In this document: piece after piece, positions 1 to 6,623 of the stretch
How positions within the stretch are numbered: the stretch's first letter is position 1
Layout of the letters: every line of letters starts with the position of its first letter
Assembly: GCA_020026035.1 (NCBI GenBank)
Contig: JAHHRC010000029.1
Location: 1 to 14,018 of the forward strand
DNA from: Erysipelotrichaceae bacterium
GTDB lineage: Bacteria; Bacillota_I; Bacilli_A; Erysipelotrichales; Erysipelotrichaceae
DNA length: 14,018 nucleotides
Direction of reading: 5' to 3'
The notes under the pieces: generated by a model
Told to the model about the DNA's origin: nothing
Seen by the model: only the letters and a program-made list of their open reading frames with translations
Databases searched by the model: none
Translations under genes and position numbers: made by a program

Positions 1-884
1 TAAACGCATTCCAAATCGACCTTTTCAACAACACCAAAACCCTCATCGACAACAAACCTATTTACTATTACCAAATCAACCAAATAGCCCTATTCACCAC
101 CGCTTATGGCATCCCCTTCGCATTCCATATCCAAAACCAACAACATACCTTAGACATGTTCCTGAAGGATAAGATCATCGTTTGTAACGAAAGGGACCTT
201 CCTTCTTTCAAAGATCAATTCGCACAAAACGAAGAACCGTCTCACTACCTATCAACACAACCACTAAACAACCTTTCTAAAGAAGACCAAACCGCAGCAC
301 TTCGTGTGCAAGGCTGGAAGCGCGTAACCACGAATCAGTCCGTTTCCATCAAAGAAATCAAAGATTTCAAGAACCTGAAAGATGGTGTGTATTACAAAGA
401 ATTGCCAAAGCAAGCAAATAACCAACGTACAATCGTCGTATTCTCTACAAACTACGCACACACGCAAGACCTTAATACCGATGCCTTCTATGTCTTACAC
501 ACAAACCTAGACAAGAAACCTCGTACGCTGATTGACCTTTCTGAAAAACAGTGGAAGATAAACCAAAATGTCAATAACGCATTCCACCATCAAGTAACAC
601 AAAACAACAACCAAATACGTGCCTCCTTCCTCATCGATCTACTCGCTTTCTACCTTACACAAACTCTACAACTTCAACTAAAAGAATCCTACTCCATTCA
701 ACAAATCGTCAATCAGTTAAACGCAATGAATACAACATTGATTGCAGATCTTGGATATGTACCTTCTTATACAAGAACGAAGCTCACCGATGCTCTTCAA
801 GATCTTGCTGGTTTATCGCTTGATCAAACATTCATCAAGATACAAACCATGAAAAAGCTTGTAAAACAATCCAAAGAACACTAA
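1..884 (+). CDS. Unrecognised protein, C-terminal part (5' end outside window)
   Basis: The frame is open from base 3 to a TAA at 882-884, giving 293 visible residues, so the true start lies before the window. The first internal ATG (156) has no good ribosome binding site and should not be taken as the start. I do not recognise the family. The visible part is soluble-looking, without a signal peptide or obvious membrane segment. It is rich in Asn, Gln, Thr and Leu, with runs such as QNNNQ. Near the visible N-terminus is a Tyr-rich stretch (YYYQINQIALF). The C-terminal third is Leu/Gln-rich and probably helical. No catalytic motif stands out. The Asn/Gln bias partly follows the C- and A-rich composition of the plus strand here, so it need not mean a prion-like or low-complexity function. 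A hairpin terminator follows within 5 nt. That it is a real gene is clear; its function is not. Confidence 0.75.
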   Translation, partial: NAFQIDLFNNTKTLIDNKPIYYYQINQIALFTTAYGIPFAFHIQNQQHTLDMFLKDKIIVCNERDLPSFKDQFAQNEEPSHYLSTQPLNNLSKEDQTAALRVQGWKRVTTNQSVSIKEIKDFKNLKDGVYYKELPKQANNQRTIVVFSTNYAHTQDLNTDAFYVLHTNLDKKPRTLIDLSEKQWKINQNVNNAFHHQVTQNNNQIRASFLIDLLAFYLTQTLQLQLKESYSIQQIVNQLNAMNTTLIADLGYVPSYTRTKLTDALQDLAGLSLDQTFIKIQTMKKLVKQSKEH

Positions 885-887
885 CAC

Positions 888-919
888 AAAAGTCGCTCAA
901 CTATCGTGCAGCGACTTTT
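888..919 (+). terminator. Rho-independent terminator after the left-edge gene
   Basis: A perfect 10-bp inverted repeat (AAAAGTCGCT at 888-897, AGCGACTTTT at 910-919) encloses a 12-nt loop. It starts 4 nt after the stop codon of the left-edge gene. The arms end in A and T tracts, so it could also act on transcripts arriving from the minus-strand CarD-like gene. Confidence 0.85.
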
Positions 920-938
920 CATTTCATATACATCCATC

Positions 939-966
939 AAAAAAAACCGCAACATGTGCGGCTTTT
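939..966 (-). terminator. Terminator of the CarD-like gene
   Basis: Read on the minus strand, a CCGC/GCGG stem (947-950 with 958-961, 7-nt loop) is flanked by AAAA on one side and a run of eight T on the other (939-946). One bulged base separates the GC stem from the A:T flank. It lies directly downstream of the stop codon at 968-970. Together with the hairpin at 888-919 it separates the two convergent genes. Confidence 0.7.
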
Positions 967-967
967 C

Positions 968-1471
968 TTAGCTCTTTTTCTCCAAGCGTTTTAATTCGCT
1001 TAAAAAGAACTCTTTTGTCTTCTCTTTCGATAACTCCAAAGCGACAGACAATTCCGAATACAAGTAATTCTCAGCCTTCTTCAAGAATTCTCCATCCACA
1101 GCTGCTAACTTCTTATGATTCTCTAACCGTTCTTGGTTACGTTGACTCGTTGTCTTAATGATACAAACAAGATCTTCCAAGTCATCGCCCTTCAACTTAT
1201 CCAAATACTTACTCTTCATATTTGCCGGTTTACTTTCAAGAGGCTCAATATCCACTGACCTCTTACATAGTTGTTCCACTTCATCTTTTGTCACAACAGC
1301 CCTTAAATGACCGCCCTTATTCGATACAGGAACTTGAACAATACAGCTGTAATCGATATTCTCATACGGCTCAAGAACGTAGCACAGTTCACCTGTGAAA
1401 TCACTTCTTTTCTTTCCGATTACCTTACAGACGTTTCTTCGGTATACAACCAAATCATTAATATTATACAT
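968..1471 (-). CDS. CarD-like transcriptional regulator
   Basis: Encodes 167 residues. The N-terminal part (about residues 1-65, starting MYNINDLVVYRRNVCKV) resembles the CarD/CdnL/TRCF RNA-polymerase-interaction domain. It has the VVY core, a Cys/Val turn, a tyrosine-rich central strand and a VPV segment before a helix. The C-terminal half is helical and charged, with the CarD-type pattern DGEFLKKAENYLYSEL. Proteins of this family bind the RNA polymerase beta subunit and adjust promoter opening, often of rRNA and housekeeping promoters. I start it at 1471 and not at an in-frame ATG 15 nt upstream (1486), because GGAGGTGG lies 3 nt before the 1471 ATG and would sit inside the longer reading frame. 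The usual HG-VG turn of the domain is replaced by RRNVCKV, which makes the family call probable but not certain. It is monocistronic, with its own promoter and terminator. Confidence 0.75.
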   Translation of the reverse strand: MYNINDLVVYRRNVCKVIGKKRSDFTGELCYVLEPYENIDYSCIVQVPVSNKGGHLRAVVTKDEVEQLCKRSVDIEPLESKPANMKSKYLDKLKGDDLEDLVCIIKTTSQRNQERLENHKKLAAVDGEFLKKAENYLYSELSVALELSKEKTKEFFLSELKRLEKKS

Positions 1472-1474
1472 GTG

Positions 1475-1482
1475 CCACCTCC
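1475..1482 (-). promoter_or_regulatory. Ribosome binding site fixing the CarD-like start
   Basis: GGAGGTGG on the minus strand. The GGAGG core ends 6 nt before the ATG at 1471-1469. It supports the start at 1471 over the upstream ATG at 1486. Confidence 0.8.
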
Positions 1483-1500
1483 GCATTTCGTATATGCTTC

Positions 1501-1515
1501 AATTATAGCATAATT
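1501..1515. repeat. Palindrome over the CarD-like gene promoter
   Basis: AATTAT-agc-ATAATT is an exact inverted repeat with 6-bp arms and a 3-bp centre. It covers the whole -10 region of the CarD-like gene. A dimeric repressor bound here would block transcription. AT-rich palindromes of this size also arise by chance, so the operator role is inferred. Confidence 0.4.
1502..1510 (-). promoter_or_regulatory. Extended -10 promoter of the CarD-like gene
   Basis: On the minus strand the bases read TGCTATAAT, a perfect -10 box (1502-1507) with the TGn extension. The hexamer 17 nt upstream (TCGCGT, 1525-1530) is a poor -35, which is common for extended -10 promoters. The 5' leader would be about 25 nt and carries the GGAGGTGG site. 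The -10 box lies inside a 15-bp palindrome (1501-1515). Confidence 0.65.
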
Positions 1516-1529
1516 AAGCCAAAAACGCG

Positions 1530-1671
1530 AATTCCCCCATTCTTGCAAGTACCCTTATCCAAATATACAAAGAAAAGCTACATACCAAGAAACACATATC
1601 CACTACACAATCCCCACACAAAACTCTTCCTTATAATTTTCAACAAATTCCCCAATTCCTTCACCAATTCC
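1530..1671. repeat. Intergenic region with four AATTCC hexamers
   Basis: The space between the CarD-like gene and the acyltransferase gene is C- and A-rich and has no convincing reading frame. It holds AATTCC at 1530-1535, 1646-1651, 1654-1659 and 1666-1671. The last three are clustered within 26 bp. They could be protein-binding repeats, or simply reflect the local base bias. I see no riboswitch-like fold or small RNA gene in this gap. Confidence 0.25.
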
Positions 1672-1737
1672 CTACAATCATGTGATTTCTTTGTGAACGA
1701 AGTACCATTCTGTAACACATAAAGCAATAGAACCATG

Positions 1738-1743
1738 TATAAT
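1738..1743 (+). promoter_or_regulatory. -10 box upstream of the MBOAT operon
   Basis: A perfect TATAAT lies 22 nt before the start codon and just ahead of the ribosome binding site GGAGGGG (1756-1762). No good -35 hexamer sits 16-18 nt upstream; the closest T-rich match, TGTAAC at 1711-1716, would need a 21-nt spacer. No other promoter-like sequence is apparent before 6532, so it probably drives the four following genes with a very short leader. Confidence 0.5.
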
Positions 1744-1765
1744 TACTGCATACACGGAGGGGCTT

Positions 1766-3160
1766 ATGGTATTCAGTAGTTTAACTTTTTTATATGCATT
1801 TTTACCAATCACATTATTTCTTTACTTCATCGTTCCAAGTAAATATCGAAACTTCGTCTTATTCCTAGTTTCCTTATTCTTTTACAGTTGGGGTGAACCA
1901 AAATACATGTTCATCATGCTTGCAAGCATCCTAATGAATTATCTTTTTGGCTTTGCGATTGATAAACACAAAGACATTAATCGCGCAAAAGCGAAAACCT
2001 ATGTCACAATCTGTATTACCTTAAACCTATTACTCTTAGGCTTTTTTAAATACTATGACTTCTTCATCAATAATCTCAATCACCACGGCCTCACATTCCT
2101 ACACCCATTAAAAATCTGGTTACCAATCGGAATCTCTTTCTACACCTTCCAAACCATGAGCTATCCAATTGACCTATACAACAACAAATGTAGTGTCCAA
2201 CGCTCCTTCATTGCCTTTGGTGCCTATGTATGCATGTTCCCACAACTAATCGCTGGACCAATCGTACGTTATACCGACATTGCCAAACAACTCGAAGAAC
2301 GTACCATTACCCCAAACGACTTCTACGAAGGCATTCTTCGCTTTGTCATTGGTTTAAGCAAAAAAGTCTTACTCGCCAATAACTTCGGTATGATCTTCGA
2401 TGAAATCTCAACCCTAACAAACAACCAAACCACCCTTACTGCATGGCTTGGAATCCTCTGTTATGCATTACAAATCTACTTTGACTTCTCTGGCTATTCC
2501 GATATGGCAATTGGCCTTGGTCGCATGTTTGGTTTCACCTTCCTCGAAAACTTCAATTACCCTTATATTTCAAAATCCATCACCGAATTCTGGCGTAGAT
2601 GGCATATGTCCCTATCCTATTGGTTCCGTGACTATGTATACATACCACTCGGTGGAAATCGTTGTTCGACAAAAAGACAAATCTTAAACATCATGATTGT
2701 CTGGCTACTTACAGGATTTTGGCATGGTGCAAGTTGGAACTTTGTCTTATGGGGTGTCTTCTATGGAATCATCTTGCTCATTGAAAAATTCCTACTAAAC
2801 AAATACCTCAAAAACCTCCCTTCTTGCTTACAACACATCTATACAATGTTCATCGTTCTTATTGCTTGGGTATTATTTGCCTTTACGAACATCAACGATG
2901 CCATGCATTATATAAGCCTACTATTTGGCTCTACAAGAACCTTCGCAAATACCCTTACCCTATACTACCTTCGAAACAATATCGTATTACTCATCGTTGG
3001 TCTTATTGCTTGTACCCCTATCGCAAAATCCACATACAACCCCCTCAAAAAAACACACCTACAACCCCTCATTCCAATCCTAGTCATTCTTGCAATGTTT
3101 GTATGCACCGCCTTTATCGTCGATGCGACATACAATCCATTCTTATACTTTAGATTCTAA
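1766..3160 (+). CDS. MBOAT family membrane O-acyltransferase (AlgI/DltB-like)
   Basis: Encodes 464 residues, a normal length for the AlgI/DltB branch of membrane-bound O-acyltransferases. Many hydrophobic segments run from the first residues to the C-terminus. Recognisable family blocks in order are WGEPKY, GFFKYYDFF, LPIGISFYTFQTMSY, FPQLIAGPIVRY, YFDFSGYSDMAIGLGRMFG, FWRRWHMSLSYWFRDYVYIP and TGFWHGASWNF. The conserved histidines are H280 (RRWHMS) and H320 (FWHGAS), the latter being the family's proposed catalytic residue. Such proteins take an acyl group from a cytoplasmic donor and help move it to an extracellular polymer. The FWRRWHMSLS block and the DHHW partner favour O-acetylation of a surface polysaccharide over D-alanylation of teichoic acid, since no dltA, dltC or dltD is present. 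The next gene starts 10 nt downstream, and its ribosome binding site overlaps this stop codon. The family call is firm; the polymer is unknown. Confidence 0.93.
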   Translation: MVFSSLTFLYAFLPITLFLYFIVPSKYRNFVLFLVSLFFYSWGEPKYMFIMLASILMNYLFGFAIDKHKDINRAKAKTYVTICITLNLLLLGFFKYYDFFINNLNHHGLTFLHPLKIWLPIGISFYTFQTMSYPIDLYNNKCSVQRSFIAFGAYVCMFPQLIAGPIVRYTDIAKQLEERTITPNDFYEGILRFVIGLSKKVLLANNFGMIFDEISTLTNNQTTLTAWLGILCYALQIYFDFSGYSDMAIGLGRMFGFTFLENFNYPYISKSITEFWRRWHMSLSYWFRDYVYIPLGGNRCSTKRQILNIMIVWLLTGFWHGASWNFVLWGVFYGIILLIEKFLLNKYLKNLPSCLQHIYTMFIVLIAWVLFAFTNINDAMHYISLLFGSTRTFANTLTLYYLRNNIVLLIVGLIACTPIAKSTYNPLKKTHLQPLIPILVILAMFVCTAFIVDATYNPFLYFRF

Positions 3161-3170
3161 GGAGGCTCTT

Positions 3171-4274
3171 ATGAAACAAACACAAATCAAATTAACCATC
3201 GCCTCCTTTGTAGGCTTTGTAGGAATTCTATCCATCGCAAATCTATGCAAACAACCAATGGATGTCTCCTACAACGAAAATAGACCTCTCGCCAAAGCTC
3301 CAGAAGTCTCAATCCATTCAATATTCAACGGAAACTTCGACGATTCCTTTGAATCTTACTTCCAAGACCAATTCATTTTCCGTGATACGTTCATCGAGAC
3401 AAAAGCTGCCTTCAAAAAAGCTTGTGGCTATATTGAAAACAATCATGTATACTTTGCGGATGACGGCTCCTTAATCAAACAATTCCAAACGATGAAAGAA
3501 AAAGCCTTTGTGAATAACCTAGAAGCCATCGATGACTTTTTAGAAGATCAACAAATCCAAGGCTATACGATGCTAATACCTACCGCATCTACCATTCATC
3601 AATCCGTCAAACCAAAGCTTGCCTATGACATCGATCAATTCGAATTATTAGACCAAGCAAAAAAACAAACCCACAACCAAACCTTCCTACCCTCCCTTAC
3701 CATGGAAGATGACAATGAATCTACCTACTTCAAAACCGACCACCACTGGACAGTTAATGGCTCTTATAAAGGCTATTTAAGCATTTTAGAACATGTCCTA
3801 CACAAACAAGAAAGTACCTTTACAAAAGAAGTGGTATCGACATCCTTCTATGGAACGATGTATTCAAGATCTGGTGCCTTTTGGAGTAAACCAGATGAAA
3901 TCATCAAAGTCACTCCAACAACACCAGTCAACGTAAAGGTAACCATCGATGACAACACGTATGACTCGATCTACTTTGCCAATCGACTACAAGAAAAAGA
4001 TCAATACACCTATTACCTAGACGGCAATCATCCGTATGTAAAGATCGAAACCAATGCCAATACGAATCGCAAGGCAATCCTTGTCAAAGATTCGTACGCA
4101 CATATCTTAGTTCCTTACTTACTTCAAGAATACGATCAAATCGAACTCATCGATTTACGCTATGACAGAACACCAGTAAGTACACGACTAACCGACAAAG
4201 AAAATACAGATTTGTATTTCATCTACAGTCTTGACAATTTCTGTGAAGATTCCAGTTTAGCATTCCTGAGGTGA
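3171..4274 (+). CDS. DHHW family SGNH-like protein, partner of the MBOAT acyltransferase
   Basis: Encodes 367 residues from an ATG preceded by AAGGAGG (3159-3165). The frame is open further upstream, but that stretch lies inside the acyltransferase gene. Residues about 5-24 form a single N-terminal membrane anchor, so the rest should face the outside. The motif DHHW is at residues 190-193 (in FKTDHHWTVNGSY). A KDSY motif near the C-terminus supplies Ser308, in the position of the SGNH nucleophile. Asn38-Glu39-Asn40-Arg41 (NENRPLA) is also typical of the family. AlgJ/AlgX-type proteins work with AlgI-type acyltransferases to place acetyl groups on exopolysaccharide, and the Ser plus Asp-His arrangement fits that chemistry. 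Adjacency to the MBOAT gene supports a joint role. The family is recognised with confidence; acetyl transfer rather than hydrolysis is inferred. Confidence 0.88.
   Translation: MKQTQIKLTIASFVGFVGILSIANLCKQPMDVSYNENRPLAKAPEVSIHSIFNGNFDDSFESYFQDQFIFRDTFIETKAAFKKACGYIENNHVYFADDGSLIKQFQTMKEKAFVNNLEAIDDFLEDQQIQGYTMLIPTASTIHQSVKPKLAYDIDQFELLDQAKKQTHNQTFLPSLTMEDDNESTYFKTDHHWTVNGSYKGYLSILEHVLHKQESTFTKEVVSTSFYGTMYSRSGAFWSKPDEIIKVTPTTPVNVKVTIDDNTYDSIYFANRLQEKDQYTYYLDGNHPYVKIETNANTNRKAILVKDSYAHILVPYLLQEYDQIELIDLRYDRTPVSTRLTDKENTDLYFIYSLDNFCEDSSLAFLR
4268..4274 (+). promoter_or_regulatory. Ribosome binding site deciding the rlmD start
   Basis: GAGGTGA lies 5 nt before the GTG at 4280. It overlaps the stop codon of the DHHW gene and also contains the alternative GTG at 4271, which has no ribosome binding site of its own. 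Confidence 0.65.
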
Positions 4275-4279
4275 AGAAA

Positions 4280-5599
4280 GTGAAAATTAATTTTGTAAAA
4301 ATGGGTATTAATGGAGAAGGCATCGGCTATCTCAACAAGAAACCAGTCTTTTGTACTGGGGTATTCCCAAATGAAACCGCTGATGTGACCATCATCGAAG
4401 AAAAGAAAAACTATGCAATCGCAACGTTAGATCGCATCATCGAACCAAGCAAACATCGCGTGGATTCGATCTGTGCATACCAATCCAAATGTGGTGGCTG
4501 CCCACTACTAACCATGGACTATAACCAACAACTCGTCCATAAGAAAGAACTACTCGTACAAGCCTTGTACAAATACGGTGGCGTACGTCGCAACTTAATC
4601 CGTGACATCCACCGTTCCGAACACGAAATCAAGTACCGTTCCGCTTTAAAGCTACCAGTCCATGATTTCCACCATTCCACAGTCACAGGAATGTATGAAC
4701 CAAACACCAACCATTTCATCCAAATCTCTGGATGTAAAATGCATAAAGAAGGCCTTGAACGCATGCGTCGTGAAGTCATGTTAGCAGTCAACCAAGAAGG
4801 GCTTGCGGCCTATGACAAAAAACGTGAAAAGGGTCTAAGATACCTTGTCATTCGTGGTATTGAAGGAAAATACCAAATCTGCTTTGTGACCGGTAAACAA
4901 ACCATCAAACAAGAACTCATCGACAAAGTCATGGAAATCAAAGGCGTAGCTTCCCTAAACCAATCCATCAACACCAACCGACACGGTACAGCCATTTTTG
5001 GAAAAACCATCAAACACCTATCCGGTGATGAAAGCATCCAAATGGAATTCCACGGCATTACGATCAAACTATCAATGGAATCCTTCTTCCAGTTAAACCT
5101 CAAACAAGCCGAGGCAATGTATGACATGGCCGTATCCAAAATCGACCCATGTGAAACACTCGTTGAAGCATATTGTGGAATCGGTGTAATGTCCTTACTT
5201 GCAAAAGACAAAGCCAACCACATCATCGGAATTGAATCCGTTGAATCAGCGGTACGAAACGCAAGACACAACGCCAAATTAAACGGCCTACAAAACAAAA
5301 CCGACTTCCTATGCAAAGACGCAGCCCAAGGCTTACTCTATGTCCTAATGCGCCAAGAAGTCGATACTCTATTAGTCGATCCACCACGTTCCGGTATGGA
5401 TGATCTCATGTTAGAAACTATTCTAAAATCAAGCATCCGCAAGATCATTTACGTCTCCTGTAATCCATCCACACTTGGAAAAAACATCGCCGTTCTCAAA
5501 GAAAACTACGATGTCAAAACCGTTATTCCATATGACATGTTCCCAAATACACCACACGTAGAATCAATTACGGTATTAGAACGTAAGAAAGGCAAATAA
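4280..5599 (+). CDS. rlmD: 23S rRNA (uracil-5-)-methyltransferase, RlmD/RumA family
   Basis: Encodes 439 residues from a GTG start. An in-frame GTG at 4271 would add three residues but lacks a ribosome binding site. The enzyme methylates C5 of a uridine in 23S rRNA using S-adenosylmethionine. Residues 1-55 form a TRAM-like RNA-binding domain (VKMGINGEGIGYL). The 4Fe-4S ligands are visible as C65, C71 and C74 (CAYQSKCGGC) plus C152 (SGCKMH). The SAM-binding site is EAYCGIG (296-302), DPPRSG starts at D367, the catalytic cysteine is C394 in SCNPSTLGKN, and the general base is E428 in HVES. All key residues are intact. Gram-positive members often act on two sites (U747 and U1939, as RlmCD), and I cannot tell which applies here. 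It sits between the surface-polymer genes and a pseudouridine synthase gene in one tight operon. Confidence 0.93.
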   Translation: MKINFVKMGINGEGIGYLNKKPVFCTGVFPNETADVTIIEEKKNYAIATLDRIIEPSKHRVDSICAYQSKCGGCPLLTMDYNQQLVHKKELLVQALYKYGGVRRNLIRDIHRSEHEIKYRSALKLPVHDFHHSTVTGMYEPNTNHFIQISGCKMHKEGLERMRREVMLAVNQEGLAAYDKKREKGLRYLVIRGIEGKYQICFVTGKQTIKQELIDKVMEIKGVASLNQSINTNRHGTAIFGKTIKHLSGDESIQMEFHGITIKLSMESFFQLNLKQAEAMYDMAVSKIDPCETLVEAYCGIGVMSLLAKDKANHIIGIESVESAVRNARHNAKLNGLQNKTDFLCKDAAQGLLYVLMRQEVDTLLVDPPRSGMDDLMLETILKSSIRKIIYVSCNPSTLGKNIAVLKENYDVKTVIPYDMFPNTPHVESITVLERKKGK

Positions 5600-5601
5600 C
5601 C

Positions 5602-6495
5602 ATGATTCGCCATAACTTAAAATACGATTGTATTGAACTCTTCCTAGATGGAACCTGGGAAAACAAAACCCTCAAAGACTTCTTTGATACCTACTACATT
5701 TCCCGCAAAAATAGATACCTACTCACCACCAACGAACAACTCTTACTAAACAAAAAACGCGTCTTAGACGAACAAACCATTCTTCATAAAAAAGACTGCA
5801 TATCAATCAAAATCCCAAAAGAAGACTACGGCTTCAAACTTGCCGAAAAACCATGCAAGGTCGTATATAAAGATGACTTTGTCTTCGTTGCCCATAAAGA
5901 TGCAAACTGCATCATTCATGGCGATGAAGATGAAACAAATGCCCTTGCAAACATGGCCGCAACCTACCACAGCCTTCACAACATCCACACCCCAGTCCGC
6001 TACATCCACCGCCTAGACAAAGACACAACAGGCCTTGTGATGTTTGTAAAGATCCCCTTCTTCCAACCATACTTTGACCAAATGCTAAGCAAGAAAGAAA
6101 TTCACCGCTCTTACCTAGCCATCTCTATAGGCAAAGCCCCACTCAAACAAACCTACACCTACAAACAACCAATTGGCAAAGACCGCCATGTCAGTGGCAA
6201 ATTCCGCGTTTCAAGTTCGGGTAAAGAAGCTTGTACAAAAGTCACATGCCTAAAACGTAAGAACCAATTCGAACTCTTACAATGCGTATTAGAAACTGGA
6301 AGAACCCACCAAATCCGTGTCCATTTAGCCAATAACCACCACCCAATCGTCAATGACCCACTTTACGGAATCCCTGCCATTGAATTTAACGGCATGGGTC
6401 TATGGGCCAATGAGTTGTCCTTCAAAGATCCACTCTCAGACCAAATTCATACCGTACATGACATTGACAACCCCCTATTTGACTACTTTAAATGA
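5602..6495 (+). CDS. RluA family pseudouridine synthase
   Basis: Encodes 297 residues. The ATG lies 2 nt after the rlmD stop, with AAGAAAGG (5585-5592) as ribosome binding site. The protein isomerises uridine to pseudouridine in rRNA or tRNA. Residues about 20-75 look like an S4-type RNA-binding domain. The catalytic domain carries YIHRLDKDTTGLVMF with the nucleophilic D139, and the later family block ETGRTHQIRVHLANNHHPIVN ends with NDPLYG. The usual HRLDxxTSG reads HRLDKDTTG, a conservative change. Length and domain order match RluA/RluD-type enzymes. The substrate position cannot be read from the sequence, so I give no gene symbol. Its tight link with rlmD suggests coordinated expression of ribosome-modifying enzymes. 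It is the last gene of the operon and is followed by a terminator. Confidence 0.92.
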   Translation: MIRHNLKYDCIELFLDGTWENKTLKDFFDTYYISRKNRYLLTTNEQLLLNKKRVLDEQTILHKKDCISIKIPKEDYGFKLAEKPCKVVYKDDFVFVAHKDANCIIHGDEDETNALANMAATYHSLHNIHTPVRYIHRLDKDTTGLVMFVKIPFFQPYFDQMLSKKEIHRSYLAISIGKAPLKQTYTYKQPIGKDRHVSGKFRVSSSGKEACTKVTCLKRKNQFELLQCVLETGRTHQIRVHLANNHHPIVNDPLYGIPAIEFNGMGLWANELSFKDPLSDQIHTVHDIDNPLFDYFK

Positions 6496-6501
6496 ACAAA
6501 C

Positions 6502-6532
6502 AAATCGTTTCCCTAACCGGAGACGATTTTTT
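6502..6532 (+). terminator. Terminator closing the MBOAT-rlmD-rluA operon
   Basis: The arms 6502-6512 and 6519-6529 form an 11-bp stem (AAATCGT with ACGATTT, one T-G wobble, then TCC with GGA) closing a 6-nt loop. A run of T ends at 6532. It begins 7 nt after the stop codon of the pseudouridine synthase gene. Confidence 0.88.
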
Positions 6533-6570
6533 ACGTAAACGCTTGCAGAAATGAAAAACGGTCGCTAGAA

Positions 6571-6610
6571 TTAACATAAGGAAAACTTATACAAACATAA
6601 GATGCATAAG
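6571..6610 (+). promoter_or_regulatory. LysR-type operator and probable promoter region
   Basis: The 15-bp palindrome ATAAG-GAAAA-CTTAT (6576-6590) contains the T-N11-A pattern typical of LysR-family boxes. The hexamer CATAAG occurs three times (6575-6580, 6596-6601, 6605-6610). The first two copies start 21 bp apart, about two helical turns. TTAACA (6571-6576) could be a -35, but no good -10 follows at the right distance; CATAAG at 6596 matches at four of six bases. The position just before the LysR gene suggests autoregulation. Confidence 0.5.
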
Positions 6611-6623
6611 AAAGGGGACTACA

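Noticed and set aside
3090..3170. 27-codon N-terminal extension of the DHHW protein
   Set aside because: It overlaps the end of the acyltransferase gene in another frame, and AAGGAGG directly precedes the ATG at 3171, which begins a normal membrane anchor.
4810..5316. 168-codon open frame on the minus strand
   Set aside because: It lies fully inside rlmD, which has every catalytic motif of its family. The opposite-frame product is Met/Ser/Cys-rich with no family resemblance, so it is a shadow.
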